This document shows, in pieces, positions 49,258 through 57,974 of a stretch of 64,000 nt of DNA. The stretch's first letter is position 1; every line of letters starts with the position of its first letter. The translations under genes and the position numbers were made by a program. This DNA is from Ensifer sp. WSM1721 (lineage in GTDB: Bacteria > Pseudomonadota > Alphaproteobacteria > Rhizobiales > Rhizobiaceae), in assembly GCF_000513895.2 (NCBI RefSeq), contig NZ_CP165782.1:2046001-2110000 (forward strand), written 5' to 3'. Below the pieces are notes generated by a model, which saw only the letters and a program-made list of their open reading frames with translations, ran no database searches and was not told the DNA's origin.

Positions 49258-50619
49258 TCAATCGAGCGCTTCGATAATCCTGGCGTTCAGCTTCTGCACG
49301 TCATACCGCAGGCGCGACGGCGTCAGCCCCAACCGGACGACGGCGAGACGAAGCGACGGCACGAGTATGATCGCCTGCCCGTCATGCCCGAGCATCCAGA
49401 ACGTGTCCGGCGGAAAATTGCCCGTGCCGGCGCGGATACCGTTTTCCTGGAGCCAGACCTGACCGGAACCGTAGTCGCCGCCCGAGGCCGCGGTCGGCGT
49501 GCGCATGAAGGACACGTATCCCGCAGGCAGGAGCCTTCTCCCCTTCCAGCTTCCGTCCTGCAGCAGAAATTCGGCAAAGCGTGCCCAGTCCTGCGCCGTC
49601 GCATACATGTAGGAGGATCCGACGAAGGTGCCGCTCGCGTCCGTCTCCATCACGGCGCTCGTCATCCCGAGCGGCGCGAAGAGCGCCTCGCGCGGATAGG
49701 CAAGCGCTTCGGCCGTATCGTCGAACGTCCGCATCCACAGCCGGGCGAGAAGATTGGTCGTGCCGCTCGAATAGCTGAACGTCGTGCCCGGGGCCGCTTC
49801 CAGCGGCTTCGAAGCGACGAAGCCGGCCATATCACTTTCGAGATAGAGCATGCGCGTCACATCTGTGACGTCGCCATAGTCCTCGTTGAAGGCAAGCCCG
49901 CTCTGCATCGCCAGAAGATCCGCGAGTTTGATCCGCGCGCGCTCGTCGCGCTTCCATTCCGGCACCAGATCGGCCTGAGCTAGATCCATGCGTCCCTCGG
50001 CGATACGGCGGCCGATGATCGCCGCCGTCACGGATTTCGTCATCGACCAGCCGAGCAAGGGCGTGTCGCGGTCGAAACCGGCCGCATAGGTCTCCGAGAC
50101 GAGCCTACCATTTCTGATGACGACGACCGCCCGCATGCCGGGACCCGCCCATACCGGATCTTCGACGATGCTTTGAATCGCGGGATCGATGTCGGCCTTG
50201 CTTCCGTCCGGCCAGCTCACCGCCGGATCATCAGCTATGCCAGCCGCGCCGGCGTCAACCTGCCCGGCCGCCGCCAGCGCCTGCGCGCTGCTGCCGCCGA
50301 CATTGGCACAGCCGAGGCCGGGGCGGTAGACCGCATGGCCGGGCGCAGCGAAGCCCAGGATGCGTGCAGTCACGCTCTGCTCTTCGCGATCGACGGAAAC
50401 GCTGACGAGCTTCAAAAGCGGATGGCCGGGTGCCTGCACATCCTCCGCAAGCACCTCCTGCGGATCGCGCCCTGCGAGAAACACATTGGAGCAGACGATC
50501 TTGGCGGCGTATCCGTCACCCACCTGGAGGAGTTCCGGCGGGTAGAACGCCAGCCAGCCGATAAGCACTGCCGACGCAACGGCGATGATCCCGCCAAGCT
50601 TCTTCAACAAACCCTTCAT
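49258..50619 (-). CDS. Serine beta-lactamase-family hydrolase, membrane-anchored
   Basis: 453-residue protein. N-terminal TM/signal anchor (GGIIAVASAVLIGWLAFY), about 120 residues of unassigned sequence, then a class C beta-lactamase-like serine hydrolase fold. It has SxxK in GWSMTKSVTAA, the YxS-type motif FSYSSGTTN, and an HxG in MLGHDGQAIILVPS. This family includes esterases, 6-aminohexanoate-dimer hydrolase and DD-peptidases; true beta-lactamase activity is not implied. GGAGGG precedes the ATG. Confidence 0.85.
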   Translation of the reverse strand: MKGLLKKLGGIIAVASAVLIGWLAFYPPELLQVGDGYAAKIVCSNVFLAGRDPQEVLAEDVQAPGHPLLKLVSVSVDREEQSVTARILGFAAPGHAVYRPGLGCANVGGSSAQALAAAGQVDAGAAGIADDPAVSWPDGSKADIDPAIQSIVEDPVWAGPGMRAVVVIRNGRLVSETYAAGFDRDTPLLGWSMTKSVTAAIIGRRIAEGRMDLAQADLVPEWKRDERARIKLADLLAMQSGLAFNEDYGDVTDVTRMLYLESDMAGFVASKPLEAAPGTTFSYSSGTTNLLARLWMRTFDDTAEALAYPREALFAPLGMTSAVMETDASGTFVGSSYMYATAQDWARFAEFLLQDGSWKGRRLLPAGYVSFMRTPTAASGGDYGSGQVWLQENGIRAGTGNFPPDTFWMLGHDGQAIILVPSLRLAVVRLGLTPSRLRYDVQKLNARIIEALD

Positions 50620-50762
50620 GCACGCCCTCCGACCTCACTGGAGAGAAACAGGTTTTCGTTGAGAGGAAAAGCCCCCATACCGCCGCCCCGCATCGACAGA
50701 AGAAGCATGGGATCGACCGGCAGATGCCGGATACCGCGGTGGCGACTAGGCCCGGAGGGCCG

Positions 50763-51755
50763 TCACCCTCGGCGCCCGCTCAGAAGTGTGTTGAAGGTTG
50801 CAAGATCGATATTGCCCCCGCTTATCAGAATGCCGACCCTCTTGCCGGCGCAGTCGATCAACCCCTGCAGAACCGCCGCCGCTGCCAGGCAGCCGGTCGG
50901 CTCCACGATGATTTTCATGCGTTCCGCAAAGAACCGCATCGTTTCCACAAGCTGAGCATCGGTCACGGTCACGACGTCATCGACGTCCCGTTTGATAATA
51001 GGAAAATTATGATAGCCGACATGCGTGGTGATCGCGCCGTCGGCAATGGACTTCGGCACGGGGATGTGGACGATTTCCCCCTTGCGCAACGACTGCTGGC
51101 CGTCATTGCCCACCTCCGGCTCGATGCCGATCACGGCGCAGCCGGGCGACAGCGCACGGGCGCTGAGCGCGCTGCCGGCAAGCAAGCCGCCGCCGCCGAG
51201 CGGTACGGCGAGCACGTCCACCGCACCAATCTCTTCGAACAGCTCCAGGGCCGCCGTGCCCTGCCCCGCAATGATGTCCGGATGGTCGTAGGGCGGAATG
51301 AGAGCTGACCCTCGCTCGGCGGCAAGACGTCGGCTGATTGCGTCGCGATCCTCTGTATAGCGATCATAATAGACGACCTCGGCGCCATAACCCTGCGTCG
51401 CCGCTACCTTGATCGCCGGGGCGTCGCGCGGCATCACGATCGTCGCGGAAACACCATGCAATCTGGCGGCGTAAGCGAGTGCTTGGGCATGATTGCCCGA
51501 GGAAAAGGCGATGACGCCATTCTTGCGGGAGGCCGCATCCAAGGCCGCAATGGCGTTATAGGCGCCGCGGAATTTGAAAGCGCCCGCCCGCTGCATGTTC
51601 TCCGCTTTGAAGAAGAGGGCGGCTTTGGCGATCTCGTTTGCGGTGCGCGATGTCAAGACCGGCGTTCGGTGCGCTATGCCCGAAATGCGTATGCGCGCCG
51701 CCCGAACGTCTTCGAAGGTCGGGTAGGCGGTAGAATCCGATGAAAGCTTGGTCAC
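50763..51755 (-). CDS. Serine/threonine dehydratase-like PLP enzyme
   Basis: 330-residue fold-type II PLP enzyme. PLP Lys in RAGAFKFRGAYNA, substrate loop SSGNHAQALAYAA, the PLP phosphate-binding glycines PLGGGGLLAGSAL, and a C-terminal SGGNIDL. It lacks the ACT regulatory domain of biosynthetic IlvA, so it is a catabolic threonine dehydratase, threo-3-hydroxyaspartate ammonia-lyase or serine racemase type. GTG start at 51755 is preferred: GGGAG lies seven nt upstream, while the ATG 33 nt further up has none. Confidence 0.87.
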   Translation of the reverse strand: MTKLSSDSTAYPTFEDVRAARIRISGIAHRTPVLTSRTANEIAKAALFFKAENMQRAGAFKFRGAYNAIAALDAASRKNGVIAFSSGNHAQALAYAARLHGVSATIVMPRDAPAIKVAATQGYGAEVVYYDRYTEDRDAISRRLAAERGSALIPPYDHPDIIAGQGTAALELFEEIGAVDVLAVPLGGGGLLAGSALSARALSPGCAVIGIEPEVGNDGQQSLRKGEIVHIPVPKSIADGAITTHVGYHNFPIIKRDVDDVVTVTDAQLVETMRFFAERMKIIVEPTGCLAAAAVLQGLIDCAGKRVGILISGGNIDLATFNTLLSGRRG

Positions 51756-51838
51756 AATAGTACTCCCGTCACTTCGCCGAAGAGCCATCAGTCCAGCACT
51801 CTAGCACGGGCGTGGCCGGTCCGCGCCTGTGCGAAATC

Positions 51839-51856
51839 CCGTCATCAAAGTGTAGC
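51839..51856 (+). promoter_or_regulatory. Weak Pho-box-like sequence before btaA
   Basis: CCGTCATCAAAGTGTAGC matches the first half of the rhizobial Pho box CTGTCAT (6 of 7) but the second half poorly (4 of 7). It is 48 bp before the btaA start. Included because btaAB is expected to be PhoB-controlled; the match by itself is weak. Confidence 0.25.
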
Positions 51857-51903
51857 GGAGTCACTTTAGAAGCGCCTAAGTTTCAACTGGATGACAGGCA
51901 AAG

Positions 51904-53154
51904 ATGACCGAACTCGCCCCCGATGCCGGCCTCCGCAGGAAGAATCCGAAGCTCAAAAGCGCCCTCCTGCAGCACAAGGCTCTTTCCCTTGCTGGCTTGT
52001 CCGAGCGCCTCTTCGGACTGCTCTTCTCCGGGCTCGTCTATCCGCAGATCTGGGAAGATCCGATCGTGGACATGGCGGCGATGCAGGTCCGGCCCGGACA
52101 CCGCATCGTGACGATCGGTTCCGGCGGCTGCAACATGCTCACCTATCTTTCTGCCGCACCCGCCCGCATCGACGTAGTCGACCTCAATCCCCATCACATC
52201 GCACTGAACCGGCTTAAGCTCGCGGCCTTCCGCCACCTCCCGAGCCACAAGGACGTCGTGCGCTTTCTTGCCGTCGACGGCACGCGTTCGAACAGCCAGG
52301 CCTACGACCTCTTCATCGCACCGAAGCTCGATGCGGCCACGCGCGCCTACTGGAGCGGGCGCGACCTGACCGGCCGCCGTCGCATCAGCGTCTTCGAGCG
52401 CAATATCTATCGCACCGGCCTCCTCGGCCGCTTCATCGCCGCAAGCCATGTCCTCGCGCGACTCCACGGCATCAACCCGGAAGACTTCGTTCAGGCGCGC
52501 TCCATGCGCGAGCAGCGGCAGTTCTTCGACGACAAGCTCGCTCCGCTCTTCGATCGTCCGGTCATCCGCTGGATCACCGGCCGCAAGAGCTCGCTCTTCG
52601 GCCTCGGCATTCCGCCGCAGCAGTTCAACGAACTCGCGAGCCTCAGCAGCGAGAAGTCGCTTGCGGCGGTTTTGCGCCAGCGTCTCGAGAAGCTGACCTG
52701 CCATTTCCCGCTGCGCGAGAACTACTTCGCCTGGCAGGCGTTCGCGCGGCGTTATCCGCTGCCGCATGAGGGCGAGCTGCCGGCCTACCTGCAGAATTCG
52801 CGCTACGAGGCGATCCGCAACCATGCCGAGCGCGTCGCGGTCCACCATGCAAGCTTCACCGAGCTTCTGGCCGGCAAGCCCGCCTCCTCGGTCGACCGCT
52901 ACGTGCTTCTCGACGCGCAGGATTGGATGACCGACCGGCAATTGAACGATCTCTGGACGGAGATCACTCGCACCGCCGACGACGGCGCGGTGGTGATCTT
53001 CCGCACGGCGGCGGAAGCGAGCATCCTGCCCGGGCGTCTTTCCGGCGCGCTGCTCGACCAGTGGCTTTACGACGCGGAAGCGTCCGCCAAACTCGGCGCC
53101 GAAGACCGCTCGGCGATCTACGGCGGCTTTCACATCTACCGGAAGAAAGCATGA
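51904..53154 (+). CDS. btaA: S-adenosylmethionine:diacylglycerol 3-amino-3-carboxypropyltransferase BtaA
   Basis: 416-residue enzyme for the first step of the betaine lipid DGTS, a phosphorus-free membrane lipid: it transfers the 3-amino-3-carboxypropyl group of SAM to diacylglycerol. Family marks: LVYPQIWEDPIVDMAAM, SAM site VTIGSGGCNMLTYL with VDLNPHHIALNRLKL, and LLDAQDWMTDRQLNDLW near the C-terminus. The stop overlaps the btaB start (ATGA), which supports the identification as the rhizobial btaAB operon. Confidence 0.94.
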   Translation: MTELAPDAGLRRKNPKLKSALLQHKALSLAGLSERLFGLLFSGLVYPQIWEDPIVDMAAMQVRPGHRIVTIGSGGCNMLTYLSAAPARIDVVDLNPHHIALNRLKLAAFRHLPSHKDVVRFLAVDGTRSNSQAYDLFIAPKLDAATRAYWSGRDLTGRRRISVFERNIYRTGLLGRFIAASHVLARLHGINPEDFVQARSMREQRQFFDDKLAPLFDRPVIRWITGRKSSLFGLGIPPQQFNELASLSSEKSLAAVLRQRLEKLTCHFPLRENYFAWQAFARRYPLPHEGELPAYLQNSRYEAIRNHAERVAVHHASFTELLAGKPASSVDRYVLLDAQDWMTDRQLNDLWTEITRTADDGAVVIFRTAAEASILPGRLSGALLDQWLYDAEASAKLGAEDRSAIYGGFHIYRKKA

Positions 53155-53828
53155 GTGCCGTGCAGAGCGCGCAGGAGAGCCACGCCCGCCTCATGGACCG
53201 GATGTACCGCTACCAGCGGTACATCTACGATTTCACGCGGAAATATTATCTCTTCGGGCGCGACACGCTGATCCGCGATCTCAATCCCCCGCCGGGTGCG
53301 TCCGTGCTCGAAGTCGGCTGCGGCACCGGCCGCAACCTCGCCATGATCGGCGACCTCTATCCGAGCGCGCGCCTGTTCGGCCTCGACATCTCGGCGGAAA
53401 TGCTTGCGACCGCCAGTGCTAAGCTCCGGCGCCAGGGCCGGTCGAACGCCGTCTTGCGGGTCGCCGACGCAACGAATTTCACGCCTGCCTCCTTCGGTGA
53501 GAAAGGCTTCGACCGCATCGTCATCTCCTACGCACTCTCGATGATTCCTGAATGGGAAAAGGCGATCGACGCGGCAATCGATGCGCTCAATCCGGGCGGC
53601 TCACTGCATATAGCCGATTTCGGCCAGCAGGAAGGCTGGCCGGGCGGCTTCCGCCGCACCCTTCAGGCATGGCTCAGACGCTTCCACGTCACACCCCGCG
53701 AAACACTGTTCGACGTCATGCGTGTGAAGGCCGCCAGCAGAGGAGCGGCGCTCGAACTCAGATCGATCGGCAGAGGCTATGCCTGGCTTGCGGTCTATCG
53801 CCGCCCAAAAGAAGACGGCAACTCGTAG
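53151..53828 (+). CDS. btaB: Betaine-lipid N-methyltransferase BtaB
   Basis: 225-residue SAM methyltransferase that trimethylates the head group made by BtaA to give DGTS. Motif I VLEVGCGTGRNLAM, acidic FGLDISAEML, motif for the methyl-transfer core VISYALSMIPEWEKAI, and ALNPGGSLHIADFG. N-terminal MDRMYRYQRYIYDFTRKYYLFGRD is typical. The ATG at 53151 overlaps btaA by four nt. Phosphate-starvation regulation is known for this pair in Sinorhizobium. Confidence 0.94.
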   Translation: MSAVQSAQESHARLMDRMYRYQRYIYDFTRKYYLFGRDTLIRDLNPPPGASVLEVGCGTGRNLAMIGDLYPSARLFGLDISAEMLATASAKLRRQGRSNAVLRVADATNFTPASFGEKGFDRIVISYALSMIPEWEKAIDAAIDALNPGGSLHIADFGQQEGWPGGFRRTLQAWLRRFHVTPRETLFDVMRVKAASRGAALELRSIGRGYAWLAVYRRPKEDGNS

Positions 53829-53997
53829 ACGGATGAAGGCCACGCGCTGTAGGTGCCGGCGCTGCAATTCACACTTGAGCTAACGCTATTTTTACGATGA
53901 TATGGTGAAAAGGAGGCCACGCCTCCCTGGGGGAATCATCAATCATGGAAACCATCGCGTGAGGCAGGATCGTCGTTCGTCTCCAAACGGAACCCTC

Positions 53998-54783
53998 ATG
54001 CGCCGGTTTCTCCTGGCTTTGCTGCCAATCGCCACCATTCTTTCCGCCTGCACGTCCACCGACTACGATCTTGTGAGGACGGCCTCGATACAGCCGCGCT
54101 TCCACGACACCGATCCGCAGGATTTCGGCGAGCGCGCGCCGCATCACCACAGCGTCCACGGCATTGATGTCTCCAAATGGAACGGAGATATAGACTGGAT
54201 GAAGGTCAAAAACTCCGGCGTGTCCTTCGCCTTCATCAAGGCGACCGAAGGCAAGGACCGGGTCGATACGCGCTTCCATGAATATTGGCAGCAGGCGCGC
54301 GCCGCCGGCATCGCCTATGCGCCATATCATTTCTATTATTTCTGCTCGTCCGCAGACGCCCAGGCCGACTGGTTCATCGCCAACGTGCCGAGAAGCGCCG
54401 TTCATCTCCCGCCCGTTCTCGACGTCGAGTGGAACGGCGAATCGAAGACCTGTGGCTACCGGCCTTCGCCCGAGACGGTGCGGTCAGAAATGAAGCGCTT
54501 CATGGACCGCCTGGAGGCCCATTACGGCAAACGGCCGATCATCTACACGTCGGTCGACTTCCATCGCGACAATCTGGTCGGCGCCTTCAACGACTATCAT
54601 TTCTGGGTGCGGTCCGTTGCCAAGCATCCGAAGGATATCTACGTCGATCGCCGTTGGGCCTTCTGGCAATACACCAGCACCGGCGTGATCCCCGGCATAC
54701 GCGGCAGCACCGACATCAATGCCTTCGCAGGCTCGGCGAAAAATTGGCAGAAGTGGGTCGCCGCTGTTTCCCAGCCGAAATAG
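53998..54783 (+). CDS. GH25 lysozyme-like lipoprotein
   Basis: 261-residue exported muramidase-type enzyme. Signal with lipobox LSAC (Cys about residue 17), then the glycoside hydrolase 25 barrel. N-terminal GIDVSKWNGDIDW with the first catalytic Asp, FAFIKATEGKDRVDTRFHEYW, YHFYYFC, the Asp/Glu pair in PVLDVEWNG, and WQYTSTGVIPGIRGSTDINAF at the end. It would cut glycan strands with retention. Start ATG 53998 is chosen for the signal sequence; the upstream frame is not protein-like. Confidence 0.92.
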   Translation: MRRFLLALLPIATILSACTSTDYDLVRTASIQPRFHDTDPQDFGERAPHHHSVHGIDVSKWNGDIDWMKVKNSGVSFAFIKATEGKDRVDTRFHEYWQQARAAGIAYAPYHFYYFCSSADAQADWFIANVPRSAVHLPPVLDVEWNGESKTCGYRPSPETVRSEMKRFMDRLEAHYGKRPIIYTSVDFHRDNLVGAFNDYHFWVRSVAKHPKDIYVDRRWAFWQYTSTGVIPGIRGSTDINAFAGSAKNWQKWVAAVSQPK

Positions 54784-54907
54784 CGTGGATCACGGGCAAA
54801 GGATCACTCGCGGCGGCCTGCATTTCTTCATTCCGTCATAATGCTCTGGAAAAGCATCGGCAGATTTGATCCCGCAGCGCGATGGTCCAGGCGACCGACC
54901 ACGGCCG

Positions 54908-54967
54908 CTACAGCACTTGAATGGCCGCATGTTCCCACGTCGGCTCCGATCAAGGGAACATGCGTAG
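54908..54967 (+). repeat. Partial RIME1-like element, copy F
   Basis: Lacks the first hairpin; it retains GCTACAGCACTTGAATGGC and the second palindrome GCATGTTCCC...GGGAACATGC, between the GH25 and mltB genes. Confidence 0.65.
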
Positions 54968-55023
54968 ACGGATTGCAGGCCGGCGGCCACTACCAGGCGG
55001 CCCGGCCCAGGAAAGGAATTACG

Positions 55024-56241
55024 ATGACTGTCACAGCCCGCAAGGCACTCCTCACGCTTGGGTTGCTCGCCCTCACCGGCACATCGGCACTGGCGCAAGC
55101 CCCAGCCGCCTCGCAGAGCCCTGCCGTCGCTTGCGGCGGCGACCTCCCGACCTTTCTCGAGGGCGTCAAGTCGGAAGCGGTTGCGAAGGGGATCCCGGCC
55201 GACGTTGCCGACCAGGCGCTTGCGGGGGCACAGATCGACCAGAAGGTTCTGAGCCGCGACCGCGCCCAGGGCGTCTTCAAGCAGACCTTCAGCGAGTTTT
55301 CGAAGCGGACCGTCAGCAAGTCGCGCCTCGACATCGGTGCGCAGAAGATGAAGGAATATGCCGATGTCTTCGGCCGGGCCGAGCGGGAATTCGGCGTGCC
55401 GGCGCCGGTGATCACCGCCTTCTGGGCAATGGAAACGGATTTCGGCGCCGTCCAGGGCGACTTCAATACTCGTAACGCGCTAGTGACGCTGGCCCATGAT
55501 TGCCGCCGGCCGGAAATGTTCCGGCCGCAGCTTCTCTCTGCCATCGAGATGGTGCAGCACGGTGATCTCGATCCGGCGACGACGACCGGCGCCTGGGCTG
55601 GCGAGATCGGCCAGGTGCAGATGCTGCCGGAGGATATCGTCGCCTACGGCGTCGACGGTGACGGGGACGGCCACGTCAACCTCAAGAAGAGCGCGCCGGA
55701 CGCCATCCTCACGGCGGCGAAATTCATCCAGAGCCTCGGCTTCAAGGCCGGCGAGCCCTGGATCCAGGAAGTCAGCGTTCCGGACCAGCTACCCTGGGAG
55801 AAGACGGGTTTGCAGCCCGGTATGACGGCGGGCGACTGGTTTACGCTCGGCGTCACCCCGCGCGACGGGGATACCTCCCACAGCGCTCTCGAGGCCTCGC
55901 TCGTACTGCCACAGGGCCGGAAGGGGGTCGCCTTCCTGACCTATCCGAACTTCAAGATCTATCTCGAATGGAACCAGTCCTTCATCTACACGACGTCCGC
56001 CGCCTATTTCGCGACCCGTCTTGCCGGCGCCCCGCCCTACCAGCAAGGCAACCCGGAGCCGGGTCTTGGCGACGCCGAGATGAAGGCGCTGCAGACCAGA
56101 TTGCAGGCGCTCGGCCATAACGTTGGCAAGATTGACGGCATTCTCGGCTCCGGTACGCGCGCAGCGCTCCAGAAGGAGCAATTGAAGCTCGGCCTGCCGG
56201 CCGACGGCTGGGCGACGCCGGGGCTGCTGAACGCGCTGTGA
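55024..56241 (+). CDS. MltB-type lytic murein transglycosylase
   Basis: 405-residue periplasmic enzyme. Cleavable signal peptide (residues 1-24, ALLTLGLLALTGTSALAQ), SLT_2/MltB catalytic domain (ITAFWAMETDFGAVQGDFNT with the catalytic Glu, GAWAGEIGQVQMLPEDIVAYGVDGDGDGH, FLTYPNFKIYLEWNQS), and a C-terminal peptidoglycan-binding_1 domain (LQTRLQALGHNVGKIDGILGSGTRAALQ). No lipobox, so soluble in the periplasm. GGAAAGGA precedes the ATG. Confidence 0.93.
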   Translation: MTVTARKALLTLGLLALTGTSALAQAPAASQSPAVACGGDLPTFLEGVKSEAVAKGIPADVADQALAGAQIDQKVLSRDRAQGVFKQTFSEFSKRTVSKSRLDIGAQKMKEYADVFGRAEREFGVPAPVITAFWAMETDFGAVQGDFNTRNALVTLAHDCRRPEMFRPQLLSAIEMVQHGDLDPATTTGAWAGEIGQVQMLPEDIVAYGVDGDGDGHVNLKKSAPDAILTAAKFIQSLGFKAGEPWIQEVSVPDQLPWEKTGLQPGMTAGDWFTLGVTPRDGDTSHSALEASLVLPQGRKGVAFLTYPNFKIYLEWNQSFIYTTSAAYFATRLAGAPPYQQGNPEPGLGDAEMKALQTRLQALGHNVGKIDGILGSGTRAALQKEQLKLGLPADGWATPGLLNAL

Positions 56242-56397
56242 AAAGGGCGACACCAGCCCTATTCCGAGTCGCGCCGGTCGCACTGACAAGAAGCGGGTGG
56301 TCACGCCCGCTTCCTTGTATTAGTGCTTGCACAATTCCAGATTGCCGGATCGGATACACGCCGGCTTCGGTCCCTTCCACTGCGGCGCAGGCACGGC

Positions 56398-57342
56398 ATG
56401 GCTTCGACGACAAATTCGATCAACACCCAGATGACGCTGCGCCTTTGGGCACTGCTGACGCTGCTCGGCCTTATCTGGGGCGGCTCCTTCTTCTTCGCGC
56501 GCGTGGCAGTCGGCCACGTCCCGCCCTTCACGCTCGTGCTCTTACGCTTGAGCCTCGCCGCCCTCGCCCTCCATCTCTATCTCCGCGGCCGCCACGGCAT
56601 CTATCCGGCACTTCGCAAACGCTGGCGTGAGTTCCTGTTGATGGGGCTCATCAACAACGCCATACCGCACGCCTTCATCTTTCTCGGCCAGACACACATC
56701 GGAGCCGGGCTCGCCGCAATCTTGAACGCGACGACGCCCGTCTGGACGGTGCTCATCGCCAATGTCGCGACGGAGGACGAGAAGCTCAGCGCCGCAAAAC
56801 TCAGTGGCTGTCTGCTGGGTCTTGCCGGTACGGTCGTGCTCATCGGACCGAGCGCGCTCGCCGGCATATTCGGCAGCAGCGGCGCCGTGCCGCTCTGGGC
56901 GCTCATCCTGCCGGTACTGGCGGCCGTGAGCTATGGCTTCTCCGCCACCTACGGCAAACGCTTTCGGGACCTGGCGCCGCCGGTCACGGCCACGGGGCAA
57001 TTGACCGCATCGACGCTGGTCATGTTGCCGGTCGCCGCTCTTGCGGATGCCCCATGGACCCTGCCCCCGCCACCTCTCACCGCCGTGCTCGCGATCCTTG
57101 GGCTTGCGCTCGTGTCCACCGCCTATGCCTACATCCTCTTCTTCCGGATCATGGCTGAAGCGGGCGCCACCAATACGTCTCTGGTGACCCTGCTCGTACC
57201 GCCGAGCGCCATCCTCCTCGGCTATCTCTTCCTTGGAGAAACGCTGCAGGCAATGGACGTCGCCGGGATGTTGCTCATTGCTGCGGGCCTCGCCGTCCTG
57301 GACGGCCGTATCCTGAAGCGCGGATATGCTGCAGGCCGATAG
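56398..57342 (+). CDS. EamA/DMT family transporter
   Basis: 314-residue inner-membrane protein with ten TM segments in two EamA repeats (WALLTLLGLIWGGSFFFARVAV ... GLGLAGTVVLIGPSA; ALILPVLAAVSYGFSATYGK ... LLVPPSAILLGYLFLGETLQAMDVAG). Drug/metabolite exporter superfamily; the substrate cannot be read. Start ATG 56398; weak ribosome-binding site. It overlaps no neighbour. Confidence 0.9.
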   Translation: MASTTNSINTQMTLRLWALLTLLGLIWGGSFFFARVAVGHVPPFTLVLLRLSLAALALHLYLRGRHGIYPALRKRWREFLLMGLINNAIPHAFIFLGQTHIGAGLAAILNATTPVWTVLIANVATEDEKLSAAKLSGCLLGLAGTVVLIGPSALAGIFGSSGAVPLWALILPVLAAVSYGFSATYGKRFRDLAPPVTATGQLTASTLVMLPVAALADAPWTLPPPPLTAVLAILGLALVSTAYAYILFFRIMAEAGATNTSLVTLLVPPSAILLGYLFLGETLQAMDVAGMLLIAAGLAVLDGRILKRGYAAGR

Positions 57343-57588
57343 AACCTGCATCCTGCACCGATTCATCCGCTTCCGCGCGTTCACGCAGCGTTACAAGCGT
57401 TTACATTAACCTGCCGGAAGCAAATGTGAAAAAAATGTGGCGCGCGGAAAAATGGAATAGCTCCAAGCACTTGAGCCTGTGAACAAGAGTTGCCGGTGAT
57501 CCGGATTTCGCATTGCAGCACAAGTTTCGCTTTTATGGGCCGTTTTTTCGCCCTATGTTTTACCGGTCAACGCAGGGAGGATCAGCCT

Positions 57589-57666
57589 ATGGGACTTACA
57601 CACTCGTTGAACGTCCTCATGATCAGTGCAGCGTTTGCGTTCGTGGCCGTGATGCTTTTCGTGTGA
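57589..57666 (+). CDS. 25-aa membrane miniprotein
   Basis: Frame of 25 residues beginning MGLTHSLNVLMISAAF and ending in a hydrophobic run to FV. AGGGAGGA lies eight nt before the ATG, stronger than most starts in this window. It is essentially one TM helix with a short polar N-terminus. 122 bp later comes a strong hairpin (57789-57822), so a transcript of about 250 nt is likely. No homologue could be checked. It sits alone between the EamA gene and the convergent metF. Confidence 0.6.
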   Translation: MGLTHSLNVLMISAAFAFVAVMLFV

Positions 57667-57788
57667 TCGGGCCACTGAAAGTCCAGACCGAATTAGGGAC
57701 TATAATTTCCGGAAAATCCACTTTTGCAGCAAGACATGTCAGGCAGGCCGCTCCGAGAGCACCCAGATCGACATGCTGCAACAACGAT

Positions 57789-57822
57789 AAAGCCCATGAA
57801 CGCGGAGCCGTTCGTGGGCTTT
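57789..57822 (+). terminator. Rho-independent terminator-like hairpin
   Basis: Fourteen-base stem AAAGCCCATGAACG / CGTTCGTGGGCTTT with one G-T pair and a six-base loop, followed by CACATG; the descending arm ends in TTT. It probably ends the miniprotein transcript. Confidence 0.7.
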
Positions 57823-57836
57823 CACATGTCTCAGCC

Positions 57837-57955
57837 AGCGCGGGATGAGGAAAAGTGTGCGCGGTTTTCCGCCCGCGTCCCGCGGCTCGACTTCTTAGAA
57901 TCGATCACGTTTATGATTTTAGGTCGATCCGACCTAAAATCATCGTGATCTAAGG
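57837..57955 (+). repeat. Palindromic intergenic repeat (second family), copy 3
   Basis: Nearly the same as the copy at 5628-5730: AGCGCGGGATGAGGAAAAG... followed by GATTTTAGGTCGATCCGACCTAAAATC. It lies between the miniprotein terminator and the convergent metF. Confidence 0.8.
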
Positions 57956-57974
57956 CGCCGGCTCCGAATCGGTA

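Noticed and set aside
57513..57848. 111-codon frame downstream of the EamA gene
   Set aside because: Out of frame with the well-supported 25-aa frame and runs into a repeat; Cys/Arg-rich, not protein-like.
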